Part shown: positions 10,542 through 23,999 of the stretch, one piece after another | How the letters are laid out: each line of letters opens with the position of its first letter | How positions within the stretch are numbered: the first letter of the stretch is position 1 | DNA from: Takashimella koratensis | Taxonomy: Eukaryota; Basidiomycota; Tremellomycetes; Trichosporonales; Tetragoniomycetaceae | Length of the DNA: 64,000 nt | Reading direction: 5' to 3' | Assembly (NCBI GenBank): GCA_003116875.1 | Contig: BCKT01000011.1 | Location: 434,001 to 498,000 of the forward strand | The notes under the pieces: model-generated | The model's input: only the letters and a program-made list of their open reading frames with translations | The model's database searches: none | Told to the model about the DNA's origin: nothing | Program-made: the position numbers and the translations under genes

Positions 10542-13500
10542 ATGCCGACCACGATCCCACTCCTTGCGTTCAACGACGTCTACCGCGTCAGACAACGGTT
10601 CGTCGCCCAGCCCGGGAGCCCCAGTCCCGAGACGGCGTTCGCGAAAGACGCGACGATCAGTGTATCCCAGTTTGCCGAGTTGGTGCAGACGATTCGGGGC
10701 AGTTGGCCGAAGCGGACCGATGGGATTAAGAATGGGGCAGTAGGAGTCAAGGAGAATGGGACTGGAGCTGGGACTGAGGGGGAGAACAGTGGGGAGGGAG
10801 ATCAGGCAAATGTCGAGAGAGATGGGCTGGTGCTCTTTGCAGGTGACGTGTTCAACCCTTCCGTCGAGAGCAGTGTGACTCGCGGGAGCCATATGGTGAG
10901 CTGAACCCATCGCTGGGACCTTCTCTATGATCTTGGAGAGCATCACATAACGCTCAATACTTGGTATGAGAGCTAAATCCATTTGTATTAGGTCCCCGTG
11001 CTTAACGTCCTCGACGTCGACTGCGCTTGCGTCGGTACGTGTACCTCTCCCCCCTGCTTGTCTAGTCTACATTATATGCCATCTGTACTGTGCAACTGCT
11101 GACAACACGGAACCCACCTCCCTTCCATCACCTCCAGGCAACCACGACTTTGATTTTGGGTACCCACACATGACCAAGCTCCTGGAATCGACTTCGTTCC
11201 CTTGGCTACTGAGCAACATTGTCGATTTGGATACAGGGACGACGCCGGTTCCTCTGAAACGGTTCGAGGTGATTGAGCGGTGTGGTGTTCGAGTCGGTCT
11301 TATCGGTCTCGTGGAAGAGTGAGTCGGCGCACGATCTTACACAACGCATTCGGGGGAAGGATAGGACGATATGAGACAAGGAGCTGATAGGAGATTTGAA
11401 GAGATTGGATAGCGACAATCCCGTCTTGGCCAAGAGGGTTCAAGTATCGATCCATGAACGATGTCGCGATCGAGTTGTCTAAAGAACTTCGAGATCCAAA
11501 AACTCATGCGGTTGATATTATCATTGCGCTCACGCACTGTCGCGTTCCCAATGTAAGTTTTGACACTCCACCTCCCGCGAACGCCTCACGAGGTTTTTTG
11601 CGGAAGGGAAGATAGACATGCTAATACCACTTGCTTGTTCGATGTGATAGGATATACGACTTGCGAATCAGCTAGGGGCGGTAGCTGATCGACCTGGGGT
11701 AGAGAACACGCACGGCGTTGATCTGATCATTGGTGGACACGACCATGTGAGTCACGAATAACGAGCTCATCCTCATCGGCAAAAGATACTGAATAAAACA
11801 ATCGTCGCTGACGGTCACAGATATACTACGTGAGTGGGACTTTGTTTGCAAAGTTTGGAGACGAGACTGATCAACGTTGGTAGATTGGGAAAGGTGCAAA
11901 GTCTTGGGACGGGTACCCTGGAGACCGGGATGCAGCGGGTACGAAAGAGGATAACGGTGTGCGGTATGTCCAGACCACTCGTGTTCTTCCGATTTGAAAC
12001 CTTGTCAAGCTTCTAGACTACATTTCTTCTCACATTACCTTTCTGACCACCCTTAGCGTGATCAAATCCGGCACAGACTTTCGCGACCTGACCTCTGCTT
12101 CTCTCGAGCTCTCCGATCCCACTCCGTCCGGCACTATCCGTCGTCGAACCATTACTTCCCTGACTGGGAAACACCACTACATCCTCCCCAACTCTCCTTC
12201 ATCTTCATCCGTCGAGAAGCTGCTCGACTCCCTCCTTTCCTCCGTCTCTTCGACACTCTCCAAACCCGTTTGTTTCTCACTAACGACCTTTGACGCGCGG
12301 TCGGAGCTCGTCCGTACGCGCGAGACGGGGTTGGGGAATTGGGTCGCGGATGTGCTGAGGCATGCGTACGCGGAGAGCTTGTTGGATACGGACGATGGGA
12401 AGGGGTTCTTTGAGAAGCAAGGGAATGGAGAAGAGAAGGACGGGAAGAAGGCGAATGGGGAGAGGGAGATGAAAGGAGCGGCGGATGCGGTTATTATCTG
12501 TGGAGGAACACTGAGAGGTGATTCGCAGTATGGTCCGGGGAAGATCTCGTTGGGCGATATCCTGGGTGAGTGTGTGCTAAGATGCTGTGAGCCCCGTTGA
12601 GGCGATGGACAGTGCAATTGGATGCTAATGTAGGTCGGCAGAGATCTTGCCGTTTGAAGATCCCGTCGTGTGCATCGAGGTAAGTTGGGTCGGCCGAGGT
12701 GATGAAGAGAGGCGGGAGAGGGTGGCTAATAGTGTGTAGATTGACGGAAAGGGAATCTGGGACACGCTCGAGAGTGCACTTAGCAAATGGCCCGCTCAAG
12801 AAGGGTGAGGATTTACTTGTTCCTTCTCTCACCAATCCAATCCAATGCTAATCTTCGGTCACAACGACCATCTCCCTCCCGCTTATGCGACACAGCCGAT
12901 TCCCGATCGTCTCTGGTCTCAAAGTCGAATGGGACCACACCCGCCCTCCAGGCTCTCGTGTCCTCTCTGTCCGACTCGTCGTGCCTTCTCGCGATCACGA
13001 CGAGTTTGAGAACCCGGCGGACCTGGTGGATTTCGTGGAACAAGAGGACGGGACGAGGATTGATGTGAAACAGCAGAGGATGGAAGTGGGTGAAGAGGTG
13101 AAGAATGAGTCTGGGAGGGTGTTTCGACTGGTAAGTGGTCCTTGATGGATGGTGGTATGGCTCTGGTGCTTGATGCTTGACCAAGGCTGGATGGTGGACA
13201 TGGGCATAGGCATGGACATGGGGATGAGCTGATGTTTGATCAGATTACACGAAATTACATGGCGAGAGGGTGAGTTGTATTGGGCGTAAATGAAAAAGGA
13301 GAAGCTGATGGAGGTTATTATGGACAGGTATGATGGCTTCACACCGCTCAAGGGACGCAAGTTCACCGTCGACGACGAGAATGGGCAGATGATGAGCTCT
13401 ATCATCCGGTCGTTCCTCCTCGGTAAGTCGGACCACCTACCCCCACACCAACCTAGCTGCATCTGAACACCTTCTCACCTCGCTACAATGGCCCTTTGAA

Positions 13501-14446
13501 TACACCCTAGACCACGGGCTAACTTTCTGCCCTATATCTAGGCTCATCATACATCTTCCGCCACAAACAGTTGTTCGACTACCACCAATCCCACCTTTCC
13601 TCCCGAACTACTAAAGTCCTCGAAAGGGCCCGACAGCAACACCGATCTCCATACTCTTCCCTCACCTCTTCCCCACGTGCTGATCTCCGGTCCCCACCAC
13701 TTCCCGATCTCGACGGGTCGTCATCGTCTCCTTTCTCCTTCTTCTCACCCGGTCTCAGCAACAGCGTCAACAGCATCAATAGCGTCAACAGCGTTCATGG
13801 TGCCCAAACTCAGTCGGAGTTCATGGGCCATCCAACATCTGTACCCATGCAGAGCCCGATGTCGGAGAAATCAATAGGAGGGACCCCGAGGAGACATGTG
13901 GTCGCTCATGATTATGCGACGATTAGTGATGCGTTGCATATCGCCAGGCATGAACATATGAGCTCGGTAGATAATTGCGTGAGTCAAGAGGGCGTTGGGG
14001 GTGGAGACTGGAAGGGAAGGGAGAGAAATGGGGTGAAGTGGGGTGAAGGTCCAGCCGAGTTGAGGGTGGGAGAACGGCAGGGTGGTGAGGTACGAGGTGT
14101 AACTTGGCTGAAGAGATGAATCGCGAGATCGGATTGAGGGGGTAGGGCGGGAGGAGGATTGTAACCAGATTGAGAGCAGGGCGCTAACACCGTGCAGGCA
14201 GGGCAAGAGATGCGACAGAAATGGCAGACGCCCACGCGTTCCACCACTCGACCCAAACCCATCGGAGCACTCACCGAAGCAACCGAAGCCAACCAACAGG
14301 AGCAGCAACCAGACACATCGACCCAGAACCAGGGCGCAGACTTCTTTGTCGACCAGCATAGAAAAGCAGAGTTGCAGGCTCTGGATATGGACGTTGCGAT
14401 TGTGTGCCCGTTAATCGATGGGCGTATGAAGGATGTTGCCGCGTGA
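10542..14446 (+). CDS. 5'-nucleotidase-like metallophosphatase (UshA/calcineurin-like superfamily)
   Basis: A large intracellular-looking member of the dinuclear metal phosphoesterases; substrates of this fungal group are not settled. It starts MPTTIPLLAFNDVYRVRQ, where FNDVYR stands at the first metal-binding motif. The remaining motifs follow in order: LLFAGDVFNPS (GD), GNHDFDFGYP (GNH), IIIALTHCRVP (TH) and DLIIGGHDH (GHxH). The C-terminal 5'-nucleotidase domain shows ARSELVRTRETGLGNWVADV, the family region that binds nucleotide, then IICGGTLRGD and ISLGDILEILPFED. A long Ser-rich tail from about 13620 onward ends PLIDGRMKDVAA. The gene has about 14 exons, all with standard junctions; one acceptor (before DWIATIPSWP, about 11400) was chosen because only it keeps frame. 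There is no signal peptide, so a periplasmic role like that of bacterial UshA is unlikely. Confidence 0.87.
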
Positions 14447-16408
14447 GGGCGCCAGGGCTAGGGAAGCGTGGGTAGGAAGGCGGTAGGAGGTAGGAGGTAG
14501 GAGGTAGGAGGTAGAGAGTCAGAAGGGGAGGCGACTTGAGGCGAGAGTAGGTGAGAGATTGAATCTTTGTATGCTAGAAGGGGTGTGACAGATAACTAGA
14601 GGGCGTGGGATGAGACACAGATCCCGAACGAGACGGGGGAAGGAGGCGCCCAAGGCGTTGAGTGATACCGTAGTGAGGGCTGAGGTCGGGAAGAGAAATT
14701 GAGGCACAAGGATCGTGGTTTGAGAAAGTTAGGTGGGGGGCCACGAGGCGTCACCTAGATCAGTTGGAGAGCGAGGGCGGACGGAGGGATGGAAGTGGAG
14801 CTGTAAGTGTAGAGTTGTTCAGAATGCCACCGAGGGCGTAGGTGAGAGGCGATGATCCGCCCGGATCGCCGAGTGTACCAGAAAACGTACTGTAAGCACG
14901 TTGACCAATCTCGGGTCCTTTCGATCTATAATCCGGGTCTTGTTTACCGTTTACTGTTTACTGTAATCTGCGCCGTGGTCTCCGTTGATGATAGAGAGAG
15001 AGGAGGTGGAACACTGATCTGCCCCTGGACCTGGATGTGGACTTGGGGGCGTGATTAGGAGCGTCGAGTGGAAACGAAAGGAAGGGAAGGAGGGGTGTCA
15101 CGCACGGAGAGGTGGGGAGGAAGAAAGAGGGGGTAAAGAGGTGGGAGAGAAAGGGAAAACATGGACAGTGACGTATTGCGAGGCGTGGTTTCAGTCCCCG
15201 GTGTAGGGATGGCACGGAGAGAGGGGGAGAGGGGGAGAGGGGATGAGGGGATGAGGGTCAGAAGAAGGGCGTAGAAGATTGGGAAATTGGAAATTGGGAC
15301 CGAGATTGACGACGAGAAGTTTCTAGCTCACGGAGATGGGTAAGACAGAGTACTAGATTGGGTCCGGGGACTGATGAGTTGATGACGCGGTGACTCGGTG
15401 AAGGGGGCGGCGAGACGCCGAGGGAGTGAGAGGGCGAGGGAGCGAGGTAGGGAGAGAGGGGGGGAGGGAGAGAGTGAGACTGATGGGCGCACGGAAGGAT
15501 GGACACGTTGAGATTGTGATGATTTTGGTTGTGATTGATTGATGGTGAGTGAGGCGGAGTAAGGACATAGTGGCGTGGTTAATTCTCGTTGAGATGCCTT
15601 TGAAACGGACACTATTCACGCCCTCCACCCTCTACCCCCTACCCTCTACCGTCCACGCTCTACACCCCGCTCTCATCGCCATGCATGAGCACCGTGGGTG
15701 AGGAGGGTAGAGGGCGAGGCACTGTTTCCAGATCTAGACTTCACAAGCGCCCGGAATTGGGATGAGGGATGAAAGGGAGGTTAGAGAGGGCGTGACTGAC
15801 CGATGGTATCCGCCTGGGAAGGATCGGAGGGTCAGATCTGAGGCCGAGGAACCGAGGTAGAGCTTAGCCGGCGGTAGTATTGCAACTAGCGAACGAAGGT
15901 GGAGGTCAAGAATCGTCACGGGCCCCGGGGCGCGGGAGGGTGATGGATCGTGACTAGCCATCGATAGGGGGTATGAGACGACGCTCGACCCCCCAACCCA
16001 AGCGAGAAGCAAGAAGTGAGAACTGGGGCGCTAGATGTTTTGCGATATAGTCTGGGGATGAGAATCAAGATCGATCCAACCGGCTGGGATCCATCAGTGG
16101 TCAAAACCATCTTACCTTAAACCTCGAGACAACCTTCAACCCTCACTTGCATCTCCCCAATCTTGTCTTGCGGTTGGGCACATCCGGTACACCTCTTTGT
16201 CGTCAACGTAGACCCCGACCACAGACCCAAACCTCGAAGCTGAGCCAGCTGTTCGGTACCAGTTCCCAGTTCCAAGTTCTTATTTTACGCCTGAATTTTG
16301 GTTCTCCCTCGTCCGCCTCCCTCCTGATCCTTTGTCTCGACCCACCCCCATTTGCCTGTACCTTCCTCATCTCAAGTCGACATCCTCGTCTCAAGTCGAC
16401 ATCTGCCA
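14447..16408. other. Intergenic, low-complexity purine-rich region upstream of the DUF6534 gene
   Basis: Nearly 2 kb without a supported gene. It carries the GGTAGGA heptamer repeat, and several G/A-rich blocks (15060-15260 and 15380-15480), one with an 8-bp period of GAGAGGGG/ATGAGGGG near 15217-15257. The minus-strand frames over 15258-16110 are low-complexity Pro/Ser translations of these blocks. The last 250 bases are pyrimidine-rich and lead into the next gene. Confidence 0.5.
14482..14514. repeat. Heptamer tandem repeat GGTAGGA x4.7
   Basis: Four perfect copies of GGTAGGA and a partial fifth lie 35 bases past the stop codon of the 5'-nucleotidase-like gene, probably within its 3' untranslated region. 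Confidence 0.85.
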
Positions 16409-18688
16409 ATGGTCGGGCGCATGATGGGTCCGTCTCCGACCAATATCACCGAGGCAGAAGCGGAGGCGCTCTTTGCGACAGACAAGGTGAGCTGCTTTCT
16501 TCCTCCCCTACAGTACCGCCACTTGGGGTATTCACTCGATCATCTGCTCACTTGCGCCTACCTGGCTTCCACCGACGTCGACCAACATCTTCATTGATCG
16601 CATCCCCACGATCAACTCTTCTGTCCCGTCGAATCCCTTCCTCGTTACTCCTACTCACCCTCATCCACCCTCACCGGCCCCCTCGGCCCCCCAACAACCA
16701 ACATTCTATAGTCCTTCTCCCTCGGCTGCCTCTACGCTGAACTCATCATCGACGTCTACCTCTGTGGGATCTTCTTCATGATGGTGATTCGGTACTTGAC
16801 CCATTCGTGGCGTCGAGACAATTGGTGGACCAAGGGCACAGTCGTTATCGCCACCGGTCTGTGCCTCGTGATCACCGGTGCGTTGAGCGAGGTCTGTAGC
16901 TGTCCTTTCCTTAACATGAAGAGCTCATGAGTCGGCAAGGCTACATTGTCTGGTTCACCGCGTACCTGTTCATCGACAACTATGGAATGTACGCACAGTT
17001 CTTCAACCCAGTGCCCGTGTAAGTAAAGTCGTTCGAGTACCTATCCTCTGCGCGTCCCTTCATCGTCCATCCCCATTACCTCGCGAATCATCTTGCACAC
17101 TCTCTGCTTTCGAGTCTGTGTCCACATGTGGCTGATTGATCCCTTGAACAGCTCGTGGTTCCCGCTTTTTGACGGTCAGTCTCCCCAACGCTTGCCCAGT
17201 CGCTGTCACTAACGAAATCAGCGTTGACAAGCACCATCATTCAGTCGGTGAATACTGCTCGTTGACTGCTTGATATGTCGACCGCACTTGACCTCCCCTC
17301 CCTTCTCTTCCATTCCGGCCCTCTGCTTTTATTGACCTCCTCAATCTGCGCAGTATTTCACCTACCGCGCATTCCGCTTAAATGGTAACAACTACTACCT
17401 CTTGGCTCTGATCACAGTGAGTTCATCTATATTTTCTCGTCTCATAACGTACAGTTAGAAGTTTCGCTAATATCCTCAGTCTCTTATTTTGTGCGCGTAC
17501 GTCCCTTCCGTCCCGTTCACGGCCCCTCACATGCTTGTAACGTTACCCTCCTCTCCAAGTTATGTTAGCTTAACGCAAAAATACCTCTTCACCCTATAGT
17601 CTAGGCTCCGGAATCGCGACGAGGATCATTTTCAACCAGGGCCTGGATATCATTCATACTCGTAAGTACACGAAAAACCTGGACCTGGAAGCCTAACATG
17701 ACATGTCCTTTGCCTCTCTGCACAGCTATCTTACGTGCGTAGCACTTCCAACTGTTAATACCTCGTGAGAGCCTCGAATAAGAAGCTGATGTCTGGGTTT
17801 CTAGTTTGGCTGTCTACGACCATGGCCGGGGACCTAATCATCACTGTGTCCATCATATACGGCTTCTACCGCACCAAGACAGGCTGGGCGCATACCGACA
17901 AGGTACGTACCTAACCCTTCCTACTGACTCGTTGCTACCGAATGATTCTGCCAATCACCGACGACTTCTGATACAAGCAATTCTGTTCCCAGTTGATCTA
18001 CCGACTTATTCGAATGACATTTGAAGCTCAAATCGCCCCGACTATCATCGCCACCATATTCATCGCCGTCTTCGGTAGGTCCCTCTTCCCTCTTCCCCTC
18101 ATCTCATCCTCTTTTCCATTGCACCGACACCCACAGGCTTCAAAGGCTGAGCCCTGTCGACTGGAACAGTGACCAATCCCCATCCCTTGCTCAATACGAT
18201 GTTGCAAGGGATCCAGTCCAAGTTCTACGGGGTCGGTTTAATGTACTCGCTCAACTCGCGCGTCAAGTTTGATGTCCACGGTGTCGACACCTTCGACGAT
18301 ACCATCAAGGTAAGTGCGGCTATAAGAGCTGGATCATGGTGAGGGCGTAGGCTGATCTGGCATGTGGCCAGTCCACGAGCTACCCGATGAGTACCAGGGC
18401 GACCGTTCCGAACGCGATCACAGTCGACGTCGAGACGGAGACGTATGTAACGGTAAGTCATTGCACCAACCCTGAGCATTATGTATCTTCGTTTCACTTC
18501 AGATACCTGTCACGTGCCGTGCTGATACCGCGCAGCACCTCAAGTCGCCCAACGGACCAACGTACAGCCTCAACAGGCAGCCCGAGGAAGATGGCGAGTC
18601 TGACTCGGCACCGGACGACAAGACGGAGGCGCCCACCGGCTCCGAGAGCCAGGCGAGGTTGACTGCGCCCGAACTCGTCCTGAACTAG
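16409..18688 (+). CDS. DUF6534-type seven-helix membrane protein
   Basis: A member of the basidiomycete membrane-protein family with the C-terminal DUF6534 domain; its biochemical role is unknown and a sensor or receptor role is only speculation. The product starts MVGRMMGPSPTNITEAEAEA. Hydrophobic spans follow: GCLYAELIIDVYLCGIFFMM, VVIATGLCLVITG, YIVWFTAYLFI, a YFTYRAFRLNGNNYYLLALI segment, then the domain's hallmark LSTTMAGDLIITVSIIYGFY, TDKLIYRLIRMTFEAQIAP, IIATIFIAVF and a region with MYSLNSRVKFDV. The cytosolic tail of about 90 residues is acidic and Ser/Thr-rich and ends LTAPELVLN. About 13 exons are needed, several tiny (one near 17481-17497, one of about 9 bases near 17727), all bounded by GT-AG with CTGAC/CTAAC branch sites. 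Confidence 0.82.
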
Positions 18689-21390
18689 GGCAGGTATCGG
18701 TCCAGCCTACGTTTCAAACAAGTCGTTTGAGTATGTGCCTTAAGCCTGTCGACAGTATCTCTGTGTACCCTGATCCCCTGCAATATAGTCAAGGCATGAG
18801 TCTGTCTGCTCCTGTGCATGCATGTTTGAGAGTCGATTTGACAAATGCTTGCTTTTACTCCCGCCACGGCGCCACTCATTTTGCCGGGTTTGTTTGCCGG
18901 AGATGGTCGGGTACTCCATCTGCCCACTGTTCAACGAGAAATGCGCGATTTTACATGATTCGTCGCTTTCCAGAACCCTCTCAGTGGCGATCCAGGCGCT
19001 GAAGCCAGAACAACCCCCAACCACGACGGCCAAGGCTCAAGAGAGGCGTTGACGCGCGGATCCAATCTCATCACGCACGTCATGCGGTGGCCAGGTCCAT
19101 AGATACTGTTGGAGAGGAGGTGCAAGTCGAGGATGATGTTTACGGGCTCAGGAGGGTAAGGGAGAGTCAGCGAGACATGGAATCGCGCTAAAGAAGATGA
19201 ATGGCCTATGTTTAATCGTTTTTTATGGGCATGGGTCCGGGGCAAGTGGGTCCGGGGTCAGACAGTCGTTCCTGCGCGCCTGTCTCGTGATTACCTGGTT
19301 CCGCCCAGAGGGCTAAGCATGTTGGGTTACCCGCGCTGCTATTTGTGGAACGTGGAAACGGGGCAAGAGAGGGACGAAGGGTGCGAGGAGGAAGCGAATG
19401 GTCTGTCTTGGGCCTTTGAATTTGGCCGGCCTCTGAGCTTCTTCGCTGGCCGGTGGCCTGGGATCCCGGGTGGATCTGGGGTGTTGATCTGAGGCAGACG
19501 CTGGGGTGACGGTCGACCGAGGGGCAGAGTAAGCAGGCAGGCACCAACAGTCAACGGTGGGACGCCTTAGCAATCCTTTCCACCTTCCCGGCCTCTATCT
19601 CGTCCCCCGCGTTAACCCTAATCGGGGTCTGGAAAAACACCTCACCCTGGCAGACCTGGCGTCTGATGCCTACTGAACCTGGATTACAAATGACAAACAC
19701 CAGGTGTTACATACGGATTACGATTGGACACGAATTTGTAATGGGATGGCTTCCGTCGGCTCCGTGCTTCCTACAGTACCAGCACAGCAGACACACTCGT
19801 CACATTCCCTCTGGGATCCCACCGTAACCACCGTACCACCTCTGCCTTACCCTCCCACCACCCACCCATTTCATTCATTCTCTCGCCCATTCTACACCAG
19901 CCAGAGACCACCACCCAACCATCAGTCTATCAACAACACCACTACCATCTGCTCTACGGGCGCGCATCGTCGCCACCCGTCTTACGCTCTAGCGCCTGGC
20001 GCTCTACCCTGCTCTCAGCCCTTTTCTGTTTCACGCCAATCACCACCCCTCAACCACCCTCGACCTTTGCATTCTCCCCCTCGACATCCTTTGCACTCCT
20101 GCGACGAAAAAAATATCCCGCGCGGTATTTTTCGACAACATCAAGCAGTCTTCAGCCCTCATCCCATCAGCATCTACTCCCCCGTGTCCCCCAGCAACCA
20201 CAGCTTCCCAGGCTAGGCCGTAGCGCGTCGCCATCTCCCCAACAAAGGGCGGCAACAAGAGGACTGTGCCCAGAGCCAAAGGTGAGGAAGAATTCGCGTT
20301 CAACAAGTTCATTACAATTTCCCATTTGTTTTGCCTAATCCATCCTCCTCCATTTGTAATCCCCGGGTCTGACAAATCACTCCTCCCTCCTTCTACAGTC
20401 TTCTCGAACCACCGATCCATCACCCCCTACACCTCTACGCACGCTCGACGTCGGGCTCTCCCACGCCGAGGACGAGAACGGACGAAAGCAGTCTCCGTGA
20501 GTGCAGGTGCGAGGCGTCGATGTGTCATTCTCTCGGAGGGGGATGACTGTGGTTCAGGCTCGGAGCGCGGGCATGGGCATACCGTAGTCGGGAATTGATA
20601 CCGACGCAATAACCAGTCTCCCTCCTCCCACCCAGCCTGGCCGCTGGGCCTCCGGCTCTCCCCCTCATCCCCTCCCCCCCTCCCTTCCGTCCTTCCCCAT
20701 CGACCCCACTTCCATGCCCATCCGTTCTTTGCGGACACTTCATATATATTCGACGGCCCGGGTGGATCTCTCTTTGCTGACTCGTCTCATCCATCACCCC
20801 GCATCATCTCGTCTGGTTACTCTACCCCTATTGTCATACCATCGCTGGACATCTACCCCCACCCACTCGCTGCCTTGGCCAACTTTGCCACTCTCCTACT
20901 CTCCTGCTACACCCGATCCGCGTGAAAAATCTCACTCTAAATCGACCCGATTCCCATTTGCTGGTGCTTGTCTTATTTCGCTCTCCACCTTTTCATTACG
21001 CCTGGATCGCCTCGCCACCCGTTGACGTTGACTTCTGACGCACACACGCAAACTTTCAATCCCACCCACTCGTACCCTTACCCGTACCCATCCTTCGTCG
21101 TCAATCATCTCATCGCATCGCACCACTCCCGCTCCACTTGCACCGATCAGATCAACCCCTTTCTCTTTCAAACCGACCCTCATCATCAATCCCACTCCAT
21201 TCGACGTCGTAGTGACATGTCGTCTTGAGTTAAAACTCCCCGGAGAACCACACTACACCAAACCATTCCTTGTGCTTTTGTCTTTCCTGTGTGTTGAATT
21301 TTGTCCCCAACGCCAATTGCCTGCGACTTTGCGACTTCACCCCCCACTGTATCGATTACCACCACCATCACTACTCCCACGCTCCCCTTC
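18689..21390. other. Long intergenic region upstream of the kinase gene
   Basis: No gene is supported in 2.7 kb. Open frames on both strands lack start context, splice logic and recognisable sequence. From about 19780 to 21390 the + strand is strongly C/T-rich, with scattered GTRNGT and AG sites, which fits an extended promoter and leader of the kinase gene. A TATATATT element lies at 20742-20749 but is 640 bases from the ATG. Confidence 0.5.
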
Positions 21391-23999
21391 ATGTCTGCTG
21401 TTGAGTCGAACGGTATGGGCACCGTCCCAGAAACGGGCGAGGAGGATCCTCAACCAGAGGATACAGGCAAGGTAAGTCTGCAGCCAGTGAACATCCCTCA
21501 AGAGCAGAGACAAACATCCACTCCTTTGCTTTCTCCTTTCTCATGACGTCTCCCTTCAACATATGCTGACTACAACAGTCCGCGACGAATGGTCACCTCG
21601 TCGCGGGCGACAACCTACCCTCGAAACTTCCCTCTCAACGGGCTGCTGCTCTCACGGCACAACGCGCTGTTGCCGACCACGCCGCGACCCCGCACCTTTC
21701 CCCGTCCCTTCATCCTGGAACCCCCGAATCTGATCTCGAACCCCACTCGCCTCTCATCCCCAACGGCAAACACCAGTCGCCGCTCTCTGCAACCCCAGAC
21801 GACGGTGGTGTCTTCTCCCTCAACGAGCTCCACGCCCCTCTCCACAGCGACTCGCGCGGCGCGACCCCAGATTCCATGGCGGTTCATAGCAACGATTCGA
21901 ACCACTCGCACAACCAAGAGAGCAACGGCCACGTCTCACCAGAAACCGTCTCCTTCCCATTCCCAAACTGTAAGTGTTGCCTGCCCTCTTTACGTGACTC
22001 GCTTACTAACGACAATGTAGTCCGGCCATTGGCTTCGGGTACCAGCTCTCCCGCGGTCCACCAGGGCATGACGATCCCTCCTATCACTTCCGCCCCCATG
22101 TCTCGCAACGCCTCCAACAACAGTGTCCCTCCTGTCCCTGGTGACAAACATCACGTCCCGCCGCCCCAAGAAAAGCATCACGACGGACCGCCTCCCGCGC
22201 CCAGCTCGGGTGCTCGAACTCGTGCGCCTTCCACTGGCTCAAAACCGACCATGCTCGGTGCAGTCGGCGAGAAGAAGAGCTTCTTGCATAAGATGTTCCA
22301 CCACGACGGCAAGGAGAAGAAGGAGGACAAGGAGAAGATGCACCTCAACATTCCGCGTCATCAAGCGAACGGCGTTAATGGCTTCACCTCGATGAAGAAC
22401 GGTCTCGATTCGCCGCCGCTCACTCCTGGCACTCCCGGTACATCGGACTCGGACTCTCGACCCCCCTCGCGCGCCCCTAGCATGAAGCGCAAAGAGGGCA
22501 AATCGGCTCCTCTCCCGTCTACCGAGCACCACCAGCTTCCCAACCCAGATCCGCACGCCCAACCCCCTGTCGACAAACGATCCAACCCTTCGAATTCGCC
22601 CAACCCACAGCAACGTGCGATCGGCGCAAGGTCGGCGTCGCACGGCTCGACCGGTGGTGGCGCCAAGGCGGCTGCATCAGCCATGCTTGGTGGCGCCCCT
22701 GTTGTCGTCGCCAAGGAGCAAGAAGTCATCAGCTCGGGCGGCACCAAATTCACTCTCAAGGACTTGCTTGGGCGTGGAGCTGCTGGCGGGGATGGCACGG
22801 GCAGCAAGTTGACTCGCAAGCCGTCCGACCGCGGGTCTGACAAGGGCTCTGCGCGTGGTTCGACTAAAGGCAGCGAGCGCGATTACGGTGATGGCCAGTC
22901 CACAGCATCGTTGTTGAAGAAGTACGGTGTCTGCGACCGAGCGGCGATTGGCAAGGGCGCGACCGCGGTCGTTCGTCTGGCTCACAAGTGGGACCGCCGC
23001 GAAGAGAAGCTCTACGCAGTTAAAGAGTTCCGAAAGAGGCGCAAGAACGAGACTGAGAAGGACTACGTCAAGAAGCTCACTTCCGAATTCTGTATCTCGT
23101 CGACTTTGCATCACACCAACGTTGTTGAAACGGTCGATCTCGTCCAGGACGAACAACAACACTGGTGCGAGGTCATGGAGTACTGCCCCGGCGGTGACTT
23201 GTATGCGGTCATCAAGAAGGGAGGCATGTCTTCGGGCGAAGTCGAGTGCACGTTTAAGCAGATCTTGCATGGGATTCAGTATCTCCACTCGATGGGTGTC
23301 GCCCATCGAGATATCAAGCCGGAGAACTTGCTTCTCGATGGGCGTGGACACGTCAAGGTGAGTTGGAGTACAAGGTTGAGCTTGAGCTGACTTTTTCCAG
23401 ATTACCGACTTTGGTGTCTCGGACGTTTTCAGGATGTGTTGGGAGAAGAAGACGCATTTGAGTAAAGGCTTGTGTGGATCGGAGCCGTACATCGCCCCCG
23501 AGCTCTTTGACCATAAGGGTGAGTGTTATAGCTTTGCGCAAAGAGTGCAGAAGCTAACCTCGTCTCAGAGTACGACGCTCGCTTAGTAGACGTATGGGCC
23601 GCGGCCATCGTCTTTTACTGCATGCAGTTCCAGGAACTCCCGTGGCGCGTGGCCAAGCCTGCCGACCCGACCTTTGCCGCCTACCTCTCCCAGTACTACC
23701 CAGCAAGCGCACCAGTCGCCACCTCCAAATCCGAACCATTACCGAGCCAACACGAGAAGGCGCACCCTCATCAACCTCAACAACACGCTGCACCGGGTTG
23801 TCCTGCACCGCTCAATAATCTCATCCCCCGCGAGTGTAGGCATGTCATCAAACACATGTTGGATCCTGATCCAAAGTCAAGATGGACAGTCGATGAGGCG
23901 CTGAAGGACAAGTGGGTCCAGTCGATCGAGGTCTGCGTCGAGGGCGAGCATAACGGGCACTCGCACTCGATTGTTGGTCTGGATGTGGTGAAGATGTGA
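21391..23999 (+). CDS. Ser/Thr protein kinase of the fungal HAL4(SAT4)/HAL5/NPR1 group
   Basis: Kinases of this fungus-specific group stabilise plasma-membrane transporters and tune potassium and nutrient uptake. The product starts MSAVESNGMGTVPETGEEDP. About 480 residues of Ser/Pro/Gly-rich, probably disordered sequence precede the catalytic domain. Kinase motifs are all present: AIGKGATAVVRLAHK (glycine loop), YAVKEF (ATP lysine), a glutamate in the C helix (TSEFCISSTLHHTNVVE), MEYCPGGDLY, HRDIKPENLLLD, ITDFGVSD and the activation segment GLCGSEPYIAPE, which is typical of the group. The end is SIVGLDVVKM. Introns include one at 21970-22020 of 51 bases, a multiple of three with no in-frame stop and a TTACTAAC branch site; splicing gives FPNFRPLASG. 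Other exons break after GRGHVK and before EYDARLVDVW. The specific substrate cannot be read from the sequence. Confidence 0.9.

Noticed and set aside
22677..23492. 271-codon minus strand open frame
   Set aside because: It lies antisense over the kinase domain, whose motifs and introns are clear.
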